A DNA stretch of 64,000 nucleotides from Flavobacterium sp. Root420 (GTDB lineage: Bacteria > Bacteroidota > Bacteroidia > Flavobacteriales > Flavobacteriaceae), in contig NZ_LMEF01000032.1 of NCBI RefSeq assembly GCF_001427905.1, forward strand, positions 160,315 to 224,314, given 5' to 3'. The position numbers and the translations under genes are program-made. Positions within the stretch are counted from its first letter, which is position 1. Each line of letters opens with the position of its first letter. This document shows positions 8,637 through 17,830 of the stretch, in pieces. The notes under the pieces were generated by a model. That model was not told the origin of the DNA and did no database searches. It saw only the letters and a list, made by a program, of their open reading frames with translations.

Positions 8637-8650
8637 GCAGTTTATAAAAT

Positions 8651-8686
8651 AGAAAAGCCTGGAGTTGGCATACTCCAGGCTTTTCT
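8651..8686. terminator. Bidirectional terminator between cutC and the beta-barrel gene
   Basis: AGAAAAGCCTGGAGT pairs perfectly with ACTCCAGGCTTTTCT around a 6-nt loop; serves convergent genes. Confidence 0.85.
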
Positions 8687-8726
8687 TTTCTACAAGAACT
8701 ATTAAAATCTACTAATAAAAGTGGGA

Positions 8727-11144
8727 TTAAAACATTCCACCACCACCTTTGTTAGTGTTATCTTCTCTTTGTTTACGTTGTAAGCTTTTGATTTTTCCAC
8801 CACCAAAGTTGTAGGTTAAACCAACATACACCGTTTGACTTTCCCATGTAAACTCACCCGTTTGAGGATAAGGATAAATTCCGTCAAAAGAATATTTCAT
8901 GGTATTGAACACGTCATTGAAACGTATACTGATGTTCATCTTGTTGTCTAACAATGTATAACGCGAACCAATGTCCATTTTGTACATTTCATTTCTTTTT
9001 TGTTGAATTTCATTAACCGGTCCTCTGAAAAAACCGAATAATAAAAAGCTTAAACGTTTTGTTGGTTTGAAATTTGAGTTCATACGAGCATTAAATGCTG
9101 AAGTTGTAACACTTCTTTGAAGTGGTGAACTTGTACCTGTTGCAGGATTAAATTCAAAAACGACACCTTCCTGGTTTATGCTTGAAAAATCAATAGAAGG
9201 CTGGATATCCCACCATTTTGTAAGTTTATAGTTAAGAGAAACATCAAAACCATAAGAACTGTTGTTATCAAAATTAGTGAAACTTAAAACTTGTTTGTAT
9301 CCTGAAGGATCATTTGGATCAGGACTTAAAGTTCTGCTGATTTGATCATTAATGCTTCTTACGAAAACACCTGCAGTTATACTTCCTTTTTCAAGGGTTT
9401 TAGTATAATTCATTTCGACAGAGTTTGTAAACTGAGGTCTTAATTGAGGATTTCCGTATGATGTTATTAATGGAGTAGAAAACTCACGAATAGGTTTTGT
9501 CTGCTCTAAACTTGGGCGGTCAACACGACGGCTGTAGCTTAATTGCAATACATTTTTCTCATTTAAATTATACGTTAAATATGCTGATGGATATAAAGTA
9601 ATATAGTCATCATCAAATTTTGTGTCGCCATGATTTAAGTTCGCAGCAACTTTATAACTCTCAAAACGAGTTCCTAATTGGTAACTGAATTTTTTGAATT
9701 TCTGACCAAAAGTTACGTAAGCTGAATAGATATCAGTGTCATACGTATAATTAGAAACCTGATCTTCTGTAGCAACTAAAGGATTGCCGGTATTATAATT
9801 ATTATTTGATCGTGTTATTCTCGCTTCAGCACCAGCTTCAAGAGTGGTTTTGTCGTTTAACGGATTTACATAATCAACATTGATTGTGCTTAATTTTCTT
9901 TTATCCCCAATAAAATCACTGTACACGATATCATTCGTTGTATTGTCAGGTCTTGTTGTTTGCGTGTCGAAACTAGCATTTTGCGTTACTTTAGTATCAC
10001 TATAGTTTCCTTCAAAATCTAAAGTATGTCCTTCTTTTTTAAAGATGTGTTTGTAAGCCAAGTTGTAAGTTCCGGTTTTGCTTGGGCCGTGGTATCTTGA
10101 ATTTTGATATATGTTTAAAATGTTTGGATCGCCATTGTTATAATCGATATCAGTTAGTACAATTCCAGTTCCGGTTGATTTATTTTGATTGGTATAAAAA
10201 GACAAGGTATTATGGTCATTGATTAAATAGTCCATCCCCACTTTATACAGGTAATTATCATTATCGTTCAAAATATCTAAGTTTTGATTTACATCCTGAT
10301 CTAATCTTCTGATATGGCCTTCATTTTGATAAGTTCCGAAATTTTGTCCTACATTCCCGAAGAAATTTACTTTTCCGGTTTTATAATTCAAATCTAATGA
10401 CTGATTGTATTTTGCCGTTTCTCCAAAAGTAATACCGCCACTATAGCTTCCGTTGAAACCAGTGTTGGCATTTTTGTGTAAAATAATATTGATAATTCCA
10501 GACATTCCTTCCGGATTGTATTTTGCACTCGGATTTGTAATCAACTCAATTTTTTTGATAGAAGTTGATGGAATTTGTTTTAACAATTGTGCAGGATCAA
10601 TATTTGAAGGTCTTCCGTCAATTAATACACGTACATTGTCGTTTCCACGAAGTGAAAGTTTTCCATCCTGATCAACGTTTACTGATGGAATATTGCTCAT
10701 AATATCAGATGCAGAAGCTCCTGCTGTTGTCAAATCTTTTCCGACAGTGATTACTTTTCGGTCAATTTTTTGTTCCATTGTCGAACGTTCAGCTACAATA
10801 TTTACTCCTTTCAACTGAGTAGCTTCTTCTTCAAGAGAAATATTTACAGTTGCGGTTTTTTTATTGTCGCTTAAAATTACAGAACCAATGTATTTTCTAA
10901 ATCCAATGTATTGAATTTCGATCGTATAACTTTTTAAAGCTAAATTTTTAATTGTAAAGTCACCATTGTCATCTGTATTGACTCCAGAAACTACCTTTCC
11001 ATTGTCTTTGATAGAAACTGTTGCGTAAGAAATTGGCGCGTTATTCGATTTTTCGGAGATTTTTCCCGACACTGTTCCCGTGTTTTGGGCCTGAGCTGTT
11101 GCGATTACTCCTAGTAATGCGAACAGAAAGAATTTTAATTTCAT
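8727..11144 (-). CDS. TonB-dependent-receptor-like outer-membrane beta-barrel protein
   Basis: An 805-residue protein with a signal peptide (cleavage near ATAQA-QNTG), an N-terminal carboxypeptidase-regulatory-like domain (about residues 22-105, GTVSGKISEKSNNAPISYATV), a TonB plug (about 125-230, containing VRVLIDGRPSN and NPSAKYNPEGMSGIINI), and a long barrel ending in TVYVGLTYNFGGGK with a short Gly-rich tail ending in GGGMF. This is the outer-membrane beta-barrel family (OMP_b-brl_3) of Bacteroidota. There is no SusD partner, so its substrate is unknown. Single gene, convergent to cutC. Confidence 0.88.
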   Translation of the reverse strand: MKLKFFLFALLGVIATAQAQNTGTVSGKISEKSNNAPISYATVSIKDNGKVVSGVNTDDNGDFTIKNLALKSYTIEIQYIGFRKYIGSVILSDNKKTATVNISLEEEATQLKGVNIVAERSTMEQKIDRKVITVGKDLTTAGASASDIMSNIPSVNVDQDGKLSLRGNDNVRVLIDGRPSNIDPAQLLKQIPSTSIKKIELITNPSAKYNPEGMSGIINIILHKNANTGFNGSYSGGITFGETAKYNQSLDLNYKTGKVNFFGNVGQNFGTYQNEGHIRRLDQDVNQNLDILNDNDNYLYKVGMDYLINDHNTLSFYTNQNKSTGTGIVLTDIDYNNGDPNILNIYQNSRYHGPSKTGTYNLAYKHIFKKEGHTLDFEGNYSDTKVTQNASFDTQTTRPDNTTNDIVYSDFIGDKRKLSTINVDYVNPLNDKTTLEAGAEARITRSNNNYNTGNPLVATEDQVSNYTYDTDIYSAYVTFGQKFKKFSYQLGTRFESYKVAANLNHGDTKFDDDYITLYPSAYLTYNLNEKNVLQLSYSRRVDRPSLEQTKPIREFSTPLITSYGNPQLRPQFTNSVEMNYTKTLEKGSITAGVFVRSINDQISRTLSPDPNDPSGYKQVLSFTNFDNNSSYGFDVSLNYKLTKWWDIQPSIDFSSINQEGVVFEFNPATGTSSPLQRSVTTSAFNARMNSNFKPTKRLSFLLFGFFRGPVNEIQQKRNEMYKMDIGSRYTLLDNKMNISIRFNDVFNTMKYSFDGIYPYPQTGEFTWESQTVYVGLTYNFGGGKIKSLQRKQREDNTNKGGGGMF

Positions 11145-11466
11145 AATAGTACTAGTTGATTATTTTGATTTGATTGATGATGATTGTTTTTTGTTTTGTT
11201 AGATTTTTTTTGGCTTTAAATGAATTCAAAGTTCCTATTAAGACTCTTTTATTGTGGATATGTTACAGAAAAAAATCAAAAAAATATCTTTTTATTTTAT
11301 GAGTGCTGTTTTATAGGAGATTAGCGTTTTAATTTTTTGATAATTTTAACATTAAAAACCAAATGCTTTTTAAGAAATTCTACGTGTTTTATTCAATTTT
11401 ATATGTTTTTCATTTTCTGTAATTGATGAATAAGCAGTATCTTTGCTCACTTTAAAATAAGTTTAC
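11145..11466. other. Gene-free stretch between divergent genes
   Basis: 322 nt of AT-rich DNA between the minus-strand barrel gene and argS. Apart from the argS promoter box I see nothing definite. Confidence 0.4.
11438..11445 (+). promoter_or_regulatory. TAnnTTTG promoter of argS
   Basis: TATCTTTG lies 21 nt ahead of the argS ATG. Confidence 0.65.
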
Positions 11467-13245
11467 ATGTCATTATCACAAATTCTTACACCTTCTATAC
11501 AAAAAGCAATACAAGCATTATTTGATGTTACTGTTGATAAAATTGAATTTCAAACTACCCGAAAAGAGTTTGAAGGCGATATTACAATGGTAATTTTCCC
11601 ATTACTAAAAGTGATCAAAAGCAATCCTGCAGAACTTGGAAATAAAATCGGAAATTATTTAGTTGAAAATGTTTCTGAAGTGGCCCGCTTCAATGTGGTT
11701 TCGGGTTTCCTGAATATTGTAATAGCAGATAGTTATTATTTGAATTTCTTTAATGAAATAAAAGACAATACAAAGTTTGGATATGTAACGCCAAACTCAG
11801 AAGATAAAGCAATAATGGTGGAGTATTCTTCACCAAATACAAATAAGCCTTTACACTTAGGGCACGTTCGTAACAATTTGTTAGGATATTCTGTAGCTGA
11901 AATTATTAAGGCATCAGGTAAAAAAGTATACAAAACTCAGATCATCAACGATCGTGGAATTCATATCTGCAAATCGATGTTAGCCTGGGAGAAATTCGGA
12001 AGGGGAGAAACTCCTGAAAGTACGGGTTTAAAAGGAGATAAATTAGTTGGTAAATATTATGTGGAGTTTGATAAAGTTTACAAAGCACAAATTAACCAAT
12101 TAATCGAAACCGGAAAAACCGAAGAAGAAGCAAAAAAACAAGCACCCATTATTGTTGAAGCACAAGATATGCTGAAGAAATGGGAAGCTGGTGACGATAA
12201 AGTAATCGAGCTTTGGAAAATGATGAACCAATGGGTTTATGATGGTTTTGCTACAACGTACACCAATCTTGGAGTTAATTTTGATCGTTATTACTACGAA
12301 AGTAATACCTATTTATTAGGAAAAGATGTGGTTCAGGTTGGACTTGATAAAGGTGTCTTCGAAAAAGATCCTGATGGTTCAGTTTGGATTGATTTGACAG
12401 ATGAAGGTTTGGATCGTAAAATCGTATTGCGTTCTGACGGAACTGCGGTTTACATGACACAGGATATTGGAACTGCTATTCAACGTGTAAAAGATATGCC
12501 AGATGTTGGCGGAATGGTTTATACAGTAGGTAACGAGCAGGATTATCACTTTAAAGTATTATTCTTAATCTTGAAGAAACTAGGTTTTGATTGGGCTTCA
12601 AGCTTATATCATTTATCATACGGAATGGTTGATTTGCCTTCCGGAAAAATGAAAAGCCGTGAAGGAACTGTTGTAGATGCTGATGATTTGATGCAGGATA
12701 TGACCGATACAGCAAAACAAATTTCTGAAGATTTAGGAAAACTGGATAGTTATTCTGCCGAAGAAAAAACAAAACTATATAAAACAATTGGTCTTGGAGC
12801 TTTGAAATATTACATTTTAAAAGTAGATCCTAAAAAACGTATTTTATTTAATCCTGAAGAATCTGTTGATTTTGCCGGAAATACAGGTCCGTTTATTCAA
12901 TATACTTATGCGAGAATTCAATCAATTATCCGTAAAGCCGATTTTGATTTTTCAGCAAAAACAAATACAGAAGAGCTTCATGAAAAAGAAAAAGAATTGG
13001 TAAAACAAATCGAACTTTTTCCGGAGGTAATTCAAAATGCTGCCCAAAATCATAGCCCGGCTTTGATTGCAAATTATACGTATGATTTGGTAAAAGAATA
13101 TAACTCATTCTATCAATCCGTTCATATTTTAGGAGAAGTTGATTTGACGAAAAAGATTTTCAGAGTGCAGCTTTCTCAAAAAGTGGCTGAAGTTATAAAG
13201 TCTGCTTTTACATTATTAGGAATTGAAGTTCCGGAGAGAATGTAA
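11467..13245 (+). CDS. argS: Arginyl-tRNA synthetase
   Basis: Class I aminoacyl-tRNA synthetase charging tRNA-Arg. The 592 residues fit the family. The N-terminal Add-1 domain is followed by the HIGH motif as HLGH (residues 130-133 in NKPLHLGHVRNN) and a KMSKS-like KMKSR (about 395-398 in PSGKMKSREG). The C-terminal anticodon-binding domain ends ALTxL-like with TLLGIEVPERM. Monocistronic, flanked by its own promoter and a bidirectional terminator. Confidence 0.97.
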   Translation: MSLSQILTPSIQKAIQALFDVTVDKIEFQTTRKEFEGDITMVIFPLLKVIKSNPAELGNKIGNYLVENVSEVARFNVVSGFLNIVIADSYYLNFFNEIKDNTKFGYVTPNSEDKAIMVEYSSPNTNKPLHLGHVRNNLLGYSVAEIIKASGKKVYKTQIINDRGIHICKSMLAWEKFGRGETPESTGLKGDKLVGKYYVEFDKVYKAQINQLIETGKTEEEAKKQAPIIVEAQDMLKKWEAGDDKVIELWKMMNQWVYDGFATTYTNLGVNFDRYYYESNTYLLGKDVVQVGLDKGVFEKDPDGSVWIDLTDEGLDRKIVLRSDGTAVYMTQDIGTAIQRVKDMPDVGGMVYTVGNEQDYHFKVLFLILKKLGFDWASSLYHLSYGMVDLPSGKMKSREGTVVDADDLMQDMTDTAKQISEDLGKLDSYSAEEKTKLYKTIGLGALKYYILKVDPKKRILFNPEESVDFAGNTGPFIQYTYARIQSIIRKADFDFSAKTNTEELHEKEKELVKQIELFPEVIQNAAQNHSPALIANYTYDLVKEYNSFYQSVHILGEVDLTKKIFRVQLSQKVAEVIKSAFTLLGIEVPERM

Positions 13246-13279
13246 AATAGGTTTCAGAATTCATTCGATAAACGACAAT

Positions 13280-13316
13280 AAAAAAAAGCCGATAGTGTTA
13301 AAACTACCGGCTTTTT
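13280..13316. terminator. Bidirectional terminator between argS and the DUF6607 gene
   Basis: AAAAAAGCCGATAGT pairs with ACTACCGGCTTTTTT (one mismatch) around a 6-nt loop. Confidence 0.85.
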
Positions 13317-13336
13317 TACAACTAACACAAACCATT

Positions 13337-14239
13337 TTATTTCACGAACTTGTCGATAATTTTGTCTGTTTCTGCTTTTGAAGCGTCTGGTTTTAAATCA
13401 AACAAAAGAGAATACAACGCTTTTCTATCCACTTTAGCTTCTAAGTTTAAGTCCTGGTGTCTTTCAAACAGCGTTTGCCATTTGTCGCGAACGTTTTTCC
13501 AAAGAGCATTGTTTGCTGCCCACCATTTTTGACCAGCGGCACATTTACTGTCCGGCACTTTAGTGTAAACATCAAATCCTTTTTCCTGAGCTAACAATAC
13601 GTCTTTTCCGCTGTCATCTCTAACCAATTTGTCATTATCTTGTTCATGGTTCCATCCTGTAGAAGTGATTTCATGAATGTTTCTTCTTTTTAAAACATTG
13701 TAGTCATTACGTTTTGTTTGCTCTCTTCTTGGCAGAGGAGCATCAGCAACGTTTGCCCAATAATCTTTTCCGTCAACATGTACCCAGGTTGATGATCCTT
13801 CGTATCTTGGACTATCATCTACCTGATATACTTTTTGAGTCCACTGTCCTTTTACAGCTTTCTTGTCTAGTTTTTTGTATTTCCAGGATGTTCCTTTATC
13901 GAATGAATATAAGTCTGTGTTTTCAAAAAGCCAGTCTTGTCTCCAATGTTTGATGATCATATCATCGCTTACAATTAGTAAGTGCTGCATCACAATTTTG
14001 TTTGGTGTGTCCTCCAATAATTCAACCCATTCCAAAGCAGATTCATGTTTAGTCTCAGATGGCTTGTAAGTAAGAGTATCTTTTGGATATTGAAATGTTT
14101 CAGTAAAATTAAATTTCACTTCATAACAACCACACATTGATTTGATCGATTTGATGTCTTGTTGTTTTTTATCCTGGCTAAACCCAAGAGTACAAGTCAA
14201 AGCCGTTACGGCTGAAATGAAGAGGCTTTTTGTAATCAT
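13337..14239 (-). CDS. DUF6607 family exported protein
   Basis: A 300-residue protein with a Sec signal peptide (cleavage near GFSQ-DKK). It carries CGCYEVKFNFTETF and several Trp-rich segments (EWVELLED, HWRQDWLFENT, STWVHVDGKDYWANVADAPLPRR) that I associate with DUF6607. No catalytic motif is recognised. It diverges from a TonB receptor and HmuY gene across a 105-nt region with back-to-back promoters and one palindrome, which suggests shared regulation and a role, still unknown, in haem/iron acquisition. Expected location is the periplasm or outer-membrane face. Confidence 0.75.
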   Translation of the reverse strand: MITKSLFISAVTALTCTLGFSQDKKQQDIKSIKSMCGCYEVKFNFTETFQYPKDTLTYKPSETKHESALEWVELLEDTPNKIVMQHLLIVSDDMIIKHWRQDWLFENTDLYSFDKGTSWKYKKLDKKAVKGQWTQKVYQVDDSPRYEGSSTWVHVDGKDYWANVADAPLPRREQTKRNDYNVLKRRNIHEITSTGWNHEQDNDKLVRDDSGKDVLLAQEKGFDVYTKVPDSKCAAGQKWWAANNALWKNVRDKWQTLFERHQDLNLEAKVDRKALYSLLFDLKPDASKAETDKIIDKFVK

Positions 14240-14270
14240 AACTTATTATTTTGTTTTAAATTATTTTTGC

Positions 14271-14278
14271 AAATATAT
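14271..14278 (-). promoter_or_regulatory. TAnnTTTG promoter of the DUF6607 gene
   Basis: On the minus strand this is TATATTTG, 31 nt ahead of the DUF6607 ATG. Confidence 0.65.
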
Positions 14279-14281
14279 AAA

Positions 14282-14302
14282 TTTTATTTAGAACAAATAA
14301 AA
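14282..14302. promoter_or_regulatory. Palindromic operator between divergent haem-locus promoters
   Basis: Perfect 8-5-8 inverted repeat: TTTTATTT, spacer AGAAC, AAATAAAA. It sits 3 nt behind one -7 box and 7 nt ahead of the other, in the core-promoter spacer of both. The position and AT-rich ATTTAGAA-like core suggest an iron regulator (Fur-type) site; that identity is inference. Confidence 0.5.
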
Positions 14303-14309
14303 ATAGTTG

Positions 14310-14317
14310 TATATTTG
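14310..14317 (+). promoter_or_regulatory. TAnnTTTG promoter of the TonB receptor-hmuY operon
   Basis: TATATTTG lies 27 nt ahead of the receptor ATG at 14345, so the earlier in-frame ATG at 14267 lies upstream of the transcript. Confidence 0.65.
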
Positions 14318-14344
14318 CGGTATTATTCAGACTCAATAAAAATA

Positions 14345-16456
14345 ATGAAAATTAAAATTAGCTTGTTTACCTTACTTGTTTGTTGTCAAATTTCTTTTGC
14401 ACAGAAGAAAGATTCCACAGCTGTAAATAAACTTTCAGAGGTTGTTGTTACCGGACAGTTTGAACCTCAATCCATAAAAAAATCAGTATTTAATGTTCGT
14501 GTTATCTCCAATCAGGATATTCAAAATTTAGCTGCCAATAATTTATCAGACGTTTTAAATCAATATTTAAATATTACCGTTACGCCAAGCGGAACAAGCG
14601 GACGATCTACGGTTTCGTTATTTGGGTTAGATGCACAATATTTCAAGATTTTAGTTGATAATGTTCCTCTGATAAATGAGGCAGGGCTTGGTAATAATAT
14701 AGATTTATCTCAAATTAATCTTAACGATGTTGATCATATTGAAATTGTTGAAGGTTCAATGGGAGTGAGTTACGGAGCTAATGCAGTAAGTGGCGTTTTA
14801 AATATCATAACAAAAAAAACTTCAAAATATAAATGGGGAATTACAGCATTTATTCAGGAAGAAACGGTTAATAATGAGTATGCCCTTTTTGATAAAGGAC
14901 GTCACATTCAGTCTTTCAGGGTTACTCATACATTCAACGATCATTGGTATGCCTCGGCCGGAATTAATCGTAATGATTTTCAAGGCTATTTAGATGATAA
15001 AAACGGAGTAAATTATGCTGAAAATGATGGTACTCGTGGTTACAGATGGCTTCCGAAAGAACAGTTAAACGGGACAGCAACAATAGCGTATCAAAAGAAT
15101 AATTTTCGCTTCTTTTATAAATTCGAATTTTTAGACGAAGATGTAGACTATTACAATAGCACTGTTCAATCGGGTTATAATAGTACATTAGGTTCTTACC
15201 GTTATAGTGAAGATAGCAGGTATTTTACAAACCGATATTTTCATAATTTAAATGCAACAGGAAAGTTATTTTCACAATTAAATTATAATGTTTCGCTTTC
15301 GCATCAAAAACAACAACGAGATGTAGAAGATTTTAGATATTATTTAGCTACCAAAACAGAAGCGAATAATGTGACAGTAAAAGATCAGTCTATGGAAGTT
15401 CTTTATTCTACAGGAACTTTAAATAACTTCTTTTCAGATAAAACAATTGACCTTCAATTAGGATATGAATTTGTAAATAATCGTGGATATTCATTAGTTC
15501 AGGAAGCAAATAACATTTTTAGTCCAGTTCGTAAAACGCTTGAAAACTATGATTTCTTTGCTTCTTCAGAGATTATGGCAACTCATAAATTCTCGATAAG
15601 ACCGGGATTAAGATTTTCTGCACAGTCTCAGTTTGATAATCAATACGCTTCATCTTTAGGATTAAGATATTTGTTTGATAAAGGGATTGAACTTCGCGGT
15701 TCTTATGGAAACTCTTTCAGAACGCCAACTTTTGACGAATTATATTCGAAACAAATTTTTGACGGACACTTTTTTACAGGAAATGAAAATCTAATTCCGG
15801 AAACAAGTACTTCTTATGAAACCAGTCTTAAAAAATTAACTTCTTTTTCATCTGGTTTGCAACTTTCAAACACATTTGCCGGAAGTTATTTAAATGTTGA
15901 TGACCGAATCGGAATGGCTTTAGTACGATTTAACCCGGATACAGGAAACCCGGAATATCAATATATCAACATCAGTAAATATAAAATGTGGAATTTCTCA
16001 ACTATGAATCAATTGAGAAAAGATAATTTCACTTTTAATTTTGGAGCAGCATTGATTGGAATTTCACAGAAAGTTGAAAATCTGGTGTTTTCATCAGATG
16101 ATAAATTTCTGTATTCTTTCAACTTAAACGCAAGTTTTTCATACACACTTCCAAAATGGAAAACGATTGTTTCAGGATACTATAAATACAATGGCAAAAC
16201 ACAGCAATTTATTGAAGGTGCTTCATCTTATATTTTGTCTGAAGTTGCTCCAAGTAACTGGCTCGATGCTTCTATTCGCCAAAATTTCTTCAAGGATCAT
16301 CTCGAAGTAACCGCTGGGGCAAGAAATATTCTTGATGTAACCAATGTCACTCAAACCGGAACCGGGAGCGCTGCAGGACACGCAGGGCCAGGAGAAGTAA
16401 TGCTTGCCTATGGACGGTCCTATTATCTGAAATTAGCATATAACCTTAATCTTTAA
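14345..16456 (+). CDS. TonB-dependent haem receptor (HmuR-like)
   Basis: From the ATG at 14345 the protein has 703 residues with a clean signal peptide (cleavage near SFAQ-KKD). A TonB box SEVVVTGQ follows, then the plug (about 45-160, VDNVPLINEAG, VEGSMGVSYGANAVSGVLNIIT) and a 22-strand-type barrel ending LKLAYNLNL. Haem receptors of the HemR/HmuR group have a conserved FRAP box, an extracellular His and an NPDL box; here FRTP (458-461), His475 and NENL (480-483) occupy that arrangement. Together with the HmuY gene 17 nt downstream this supports haem import. Lacks the SusC-type N-terminal extension. Confidence 0.85.
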   Translation: MKIKISLFTLLVCCQISFAQKKDSTAVNKLSEVVVTGQFEPQSIKKSVFNVRVISNQDIQNLAANNLSDVLNQYLNITVTPSGTSGRSTVSLFGLDAQYFKILVDNVPLINEAGLGNNIDLSQINLNDVDHIEIVEGSMGVSYGANAVSGVLNIITKKTSKYKWGITAFIQEETVNNEYALFDKGRHIQSFRVTHTFNDHWYASAGINRNDFQGYLDDKNGVNYAENDGTRGYRWLPKEQLNGTATIAYQKNNFRFFYKFEFLDEDVDYYNSTVQSGYNSTLGSYRYSEDSRYFTNRYFHNLNATGKLFSQLNYNVSLSHQKQQRDVEDFRYYLATKTEANNVTVKDQSMEVLYSTGTLNNFFSDKTIDLQLGYEFVNNRGYSLVQEANNIFSPVRKTLENYDFFASSEIMATHKFSIRPGLRFSAQSQFDNQYASSLGLRYLFDKGIELRGSYGNSFRTPTFDELYSKQIFDGHFFTGNENLIPETSTSYETSLKKLTSFSSGLQLSNTFAGSYLNVDDRIGMALVRFNPDTGNPEYQYINISKYKMWNFSTMNQLRKDNFTFNFGAALIGISQKVENLVFSSDDKFLYSFNLNASFSYTLPKWKTIVSGYYKYNGKTQQFIEGASSYILSEVAPSNWLDASIRQNFFKDHLEVTAGARNILDVTNVTQTGTGSAAGHAGPGEVMLAYGRSYYLKLAYNLNL

Positions 16457-16473
16457 TATAAATACAAAATACA

Positions 16474-17556
16474 ATGAAAAAGTTATTATTTTTATCAATC
16501 GCGTTACTATCACTAGCATCATGTTCAAATGATGACGATACTAAAGTTGAAATCCCAACTGTGGGAGCAACTTTATCAGCTTCTGTTGGTGGGGCAAATC
16601 AGCCAAATCAGGTTTACCTTGATTTAAGTTCTCAGGAGTCTAAATCAGTAAATAGAACTACTTGGGATTTTGGATTTTCTACAGGGGCAGAATTTAGAGT
16701 TATTTTAAACGGATCTCTTAAGATGGCTGTAAAAAAATTAGCTACTTCAGATATTACTTTACCTCAAACTAGTGATCCAAGTGTTTTAGCTATTGGTGGA
16801 GGAAATGCTGCGTCAAATGGATATGTTGACAATCCGACAGGTGTTTTGGAAGGAGCAGGAGCGGGAATTGGGACTGCAATTGCTGAAATTTCAGCTACAG
16901 ATGATGATAACAAAGTATATTTAGTGAATTTAGGACTAGCGATTTCTACTAAACAACCAGGTGTTGGTTCAGTAGAGGTTGACGGGGAAGCAAGAGGCTG
17001 GAAAAAAGTTAGAATCTTAAGAAGCGGAAATGGATATAAAATTCAATATGCGGACTTAAATTCTGCAACTTTTACAGAAAAAACTATTTCTAAAGATGCG
17101 GCTTATAATTTCTCATACTTTAGTTTAACATCTGGAGCTACTGTTTCAGTAGAACCAGAAAAAGTAAAATGGGATTTAAATTTCACCACTTTTACTAATT
17201 ACGTAAATATGGGTCAAGGCGAAGTTACGTATGGCTACGCTGATTTTATTACAACAAATCTAAAAGGGGGAACCAAAGTTTATCAAGTGTTAGTTACAGA
17301 TGCTATTACTTATGCTGGTTTTACAAAAGCTTCTGTAGTTGAAGCTAATTTTACAGCTTCTGTAACAGATCAAAGAATTATTGGTGCTAATTGGAGAAAT
17401 GGTGGTGGACCAGGTTCATTGCCAAGTATTAGAACCGACCGTTTTTATGTTGTTAAAGATACTGCTGGCAATTACTACAAAGTTAAATTCCTTACAATGA
17501 CAAATGATGCAGGTGTAAGAGGAAATACTACTTTAGAATATGCTATCTTAAACTAA
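16474..17556 (+). CDS. HmuY-family lipoprotein
   Basis: A 360-residue lipoprotein (lipobox LASC, Cys17; followed by SNDDDTK, a likely surface-export signal). HmuY proteins are outer-membrane-attached haem-binding hemophores that hand haem to HmuR. Family features seen: YLDLSSQESKSVNRTTWDFGF, and later KWDLNFTTFTNYV...YADFITTN. The protein contains no histidine at all, so the bis-His haem ligation known for Porphyromonas HmuY is impossible; methionines (a few internal ones) might serve, as in some other Bacteroidota homologues. Second gene of the operon, followed by a terminator. Confidence 0.83.
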   Translation: MKKLLFLSIALLSLASCSNDDDTKVEIPTVGATLSASVGGANQPNQVYLDLSSQESKSVNRTTWDFGFSTGAEFRVILNGSLKMAVKKLATSDITLPQTSDPSVLAIGGGNAASNGYVDNPTGVLEGAGAGIGTAIAEISATDDDNKVYLVNLGLAISTKQPGVGSVEVDGEARGWKKVRILRSGNGYKIQYADLNSATFTEKTISKDAAYNFSYFSLTSGATVSVEPEKVKWDLNFTTFTNYVNMGQGEVTYGYADFITTNLKGGTKVYQVLVTDAITYAGFTKASVVEANFTASVTDQRIIGANWRNGGGPGSLPSIRTDRFYVVKDTAGNYYKVKFLTMTNDAGVRGNTTLEYAILN

Positions 17557-17665
17557 AAATATATCAAAAAAGCATTAAAAAATTACAGGAATATTTCAAA
17601 CTCTGAAAGAATCCGAATTAAAAATTAGTTAATCATTAGCTTTGTTTTTTTTATTTTTTTTTGAG

Positions 17666-17697
17666 AGAGGTTAGATTTTATCTAACCTCTTTTTTTG
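17666..17697 (+). terminator. Terminator of the haem receptor operon
   Basis: AGAGGTTAGAT and ATCTAACCTCT form a perfect stem around TTT, followed by a T run. Confidence 0.88.
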
Positions 17698-17743
17698 TTT
17701 TTTATTTTAATTTAAAAAAGGGCTATAAATTAATGTTTAACCC

Positions 17744-17751
17744 TATATTTG
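17744..17751 (+). promoter_or_regulatory. TAnnTTTG promoter of the O-acetylation-type operon
   Basis: TATATTTG, 79 nt ahead of the GTG start of the first SGNH gene. Confidence 0.6.
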
Positions 17752-17830
17752 TGCCTGTTTTTTTAATGTCGAATTAACAGGAAATTTTAATAAATTTCAT
17801 ATAAGCCATTCTTCAAATTATAAATAATAA

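Noticed and set aside
14267..14344. In-frame upstream ATG for the TonB receptor
   Set aside because: It would place coding sequence over two promoter boxes and the palindrome and bury the signal peptide.
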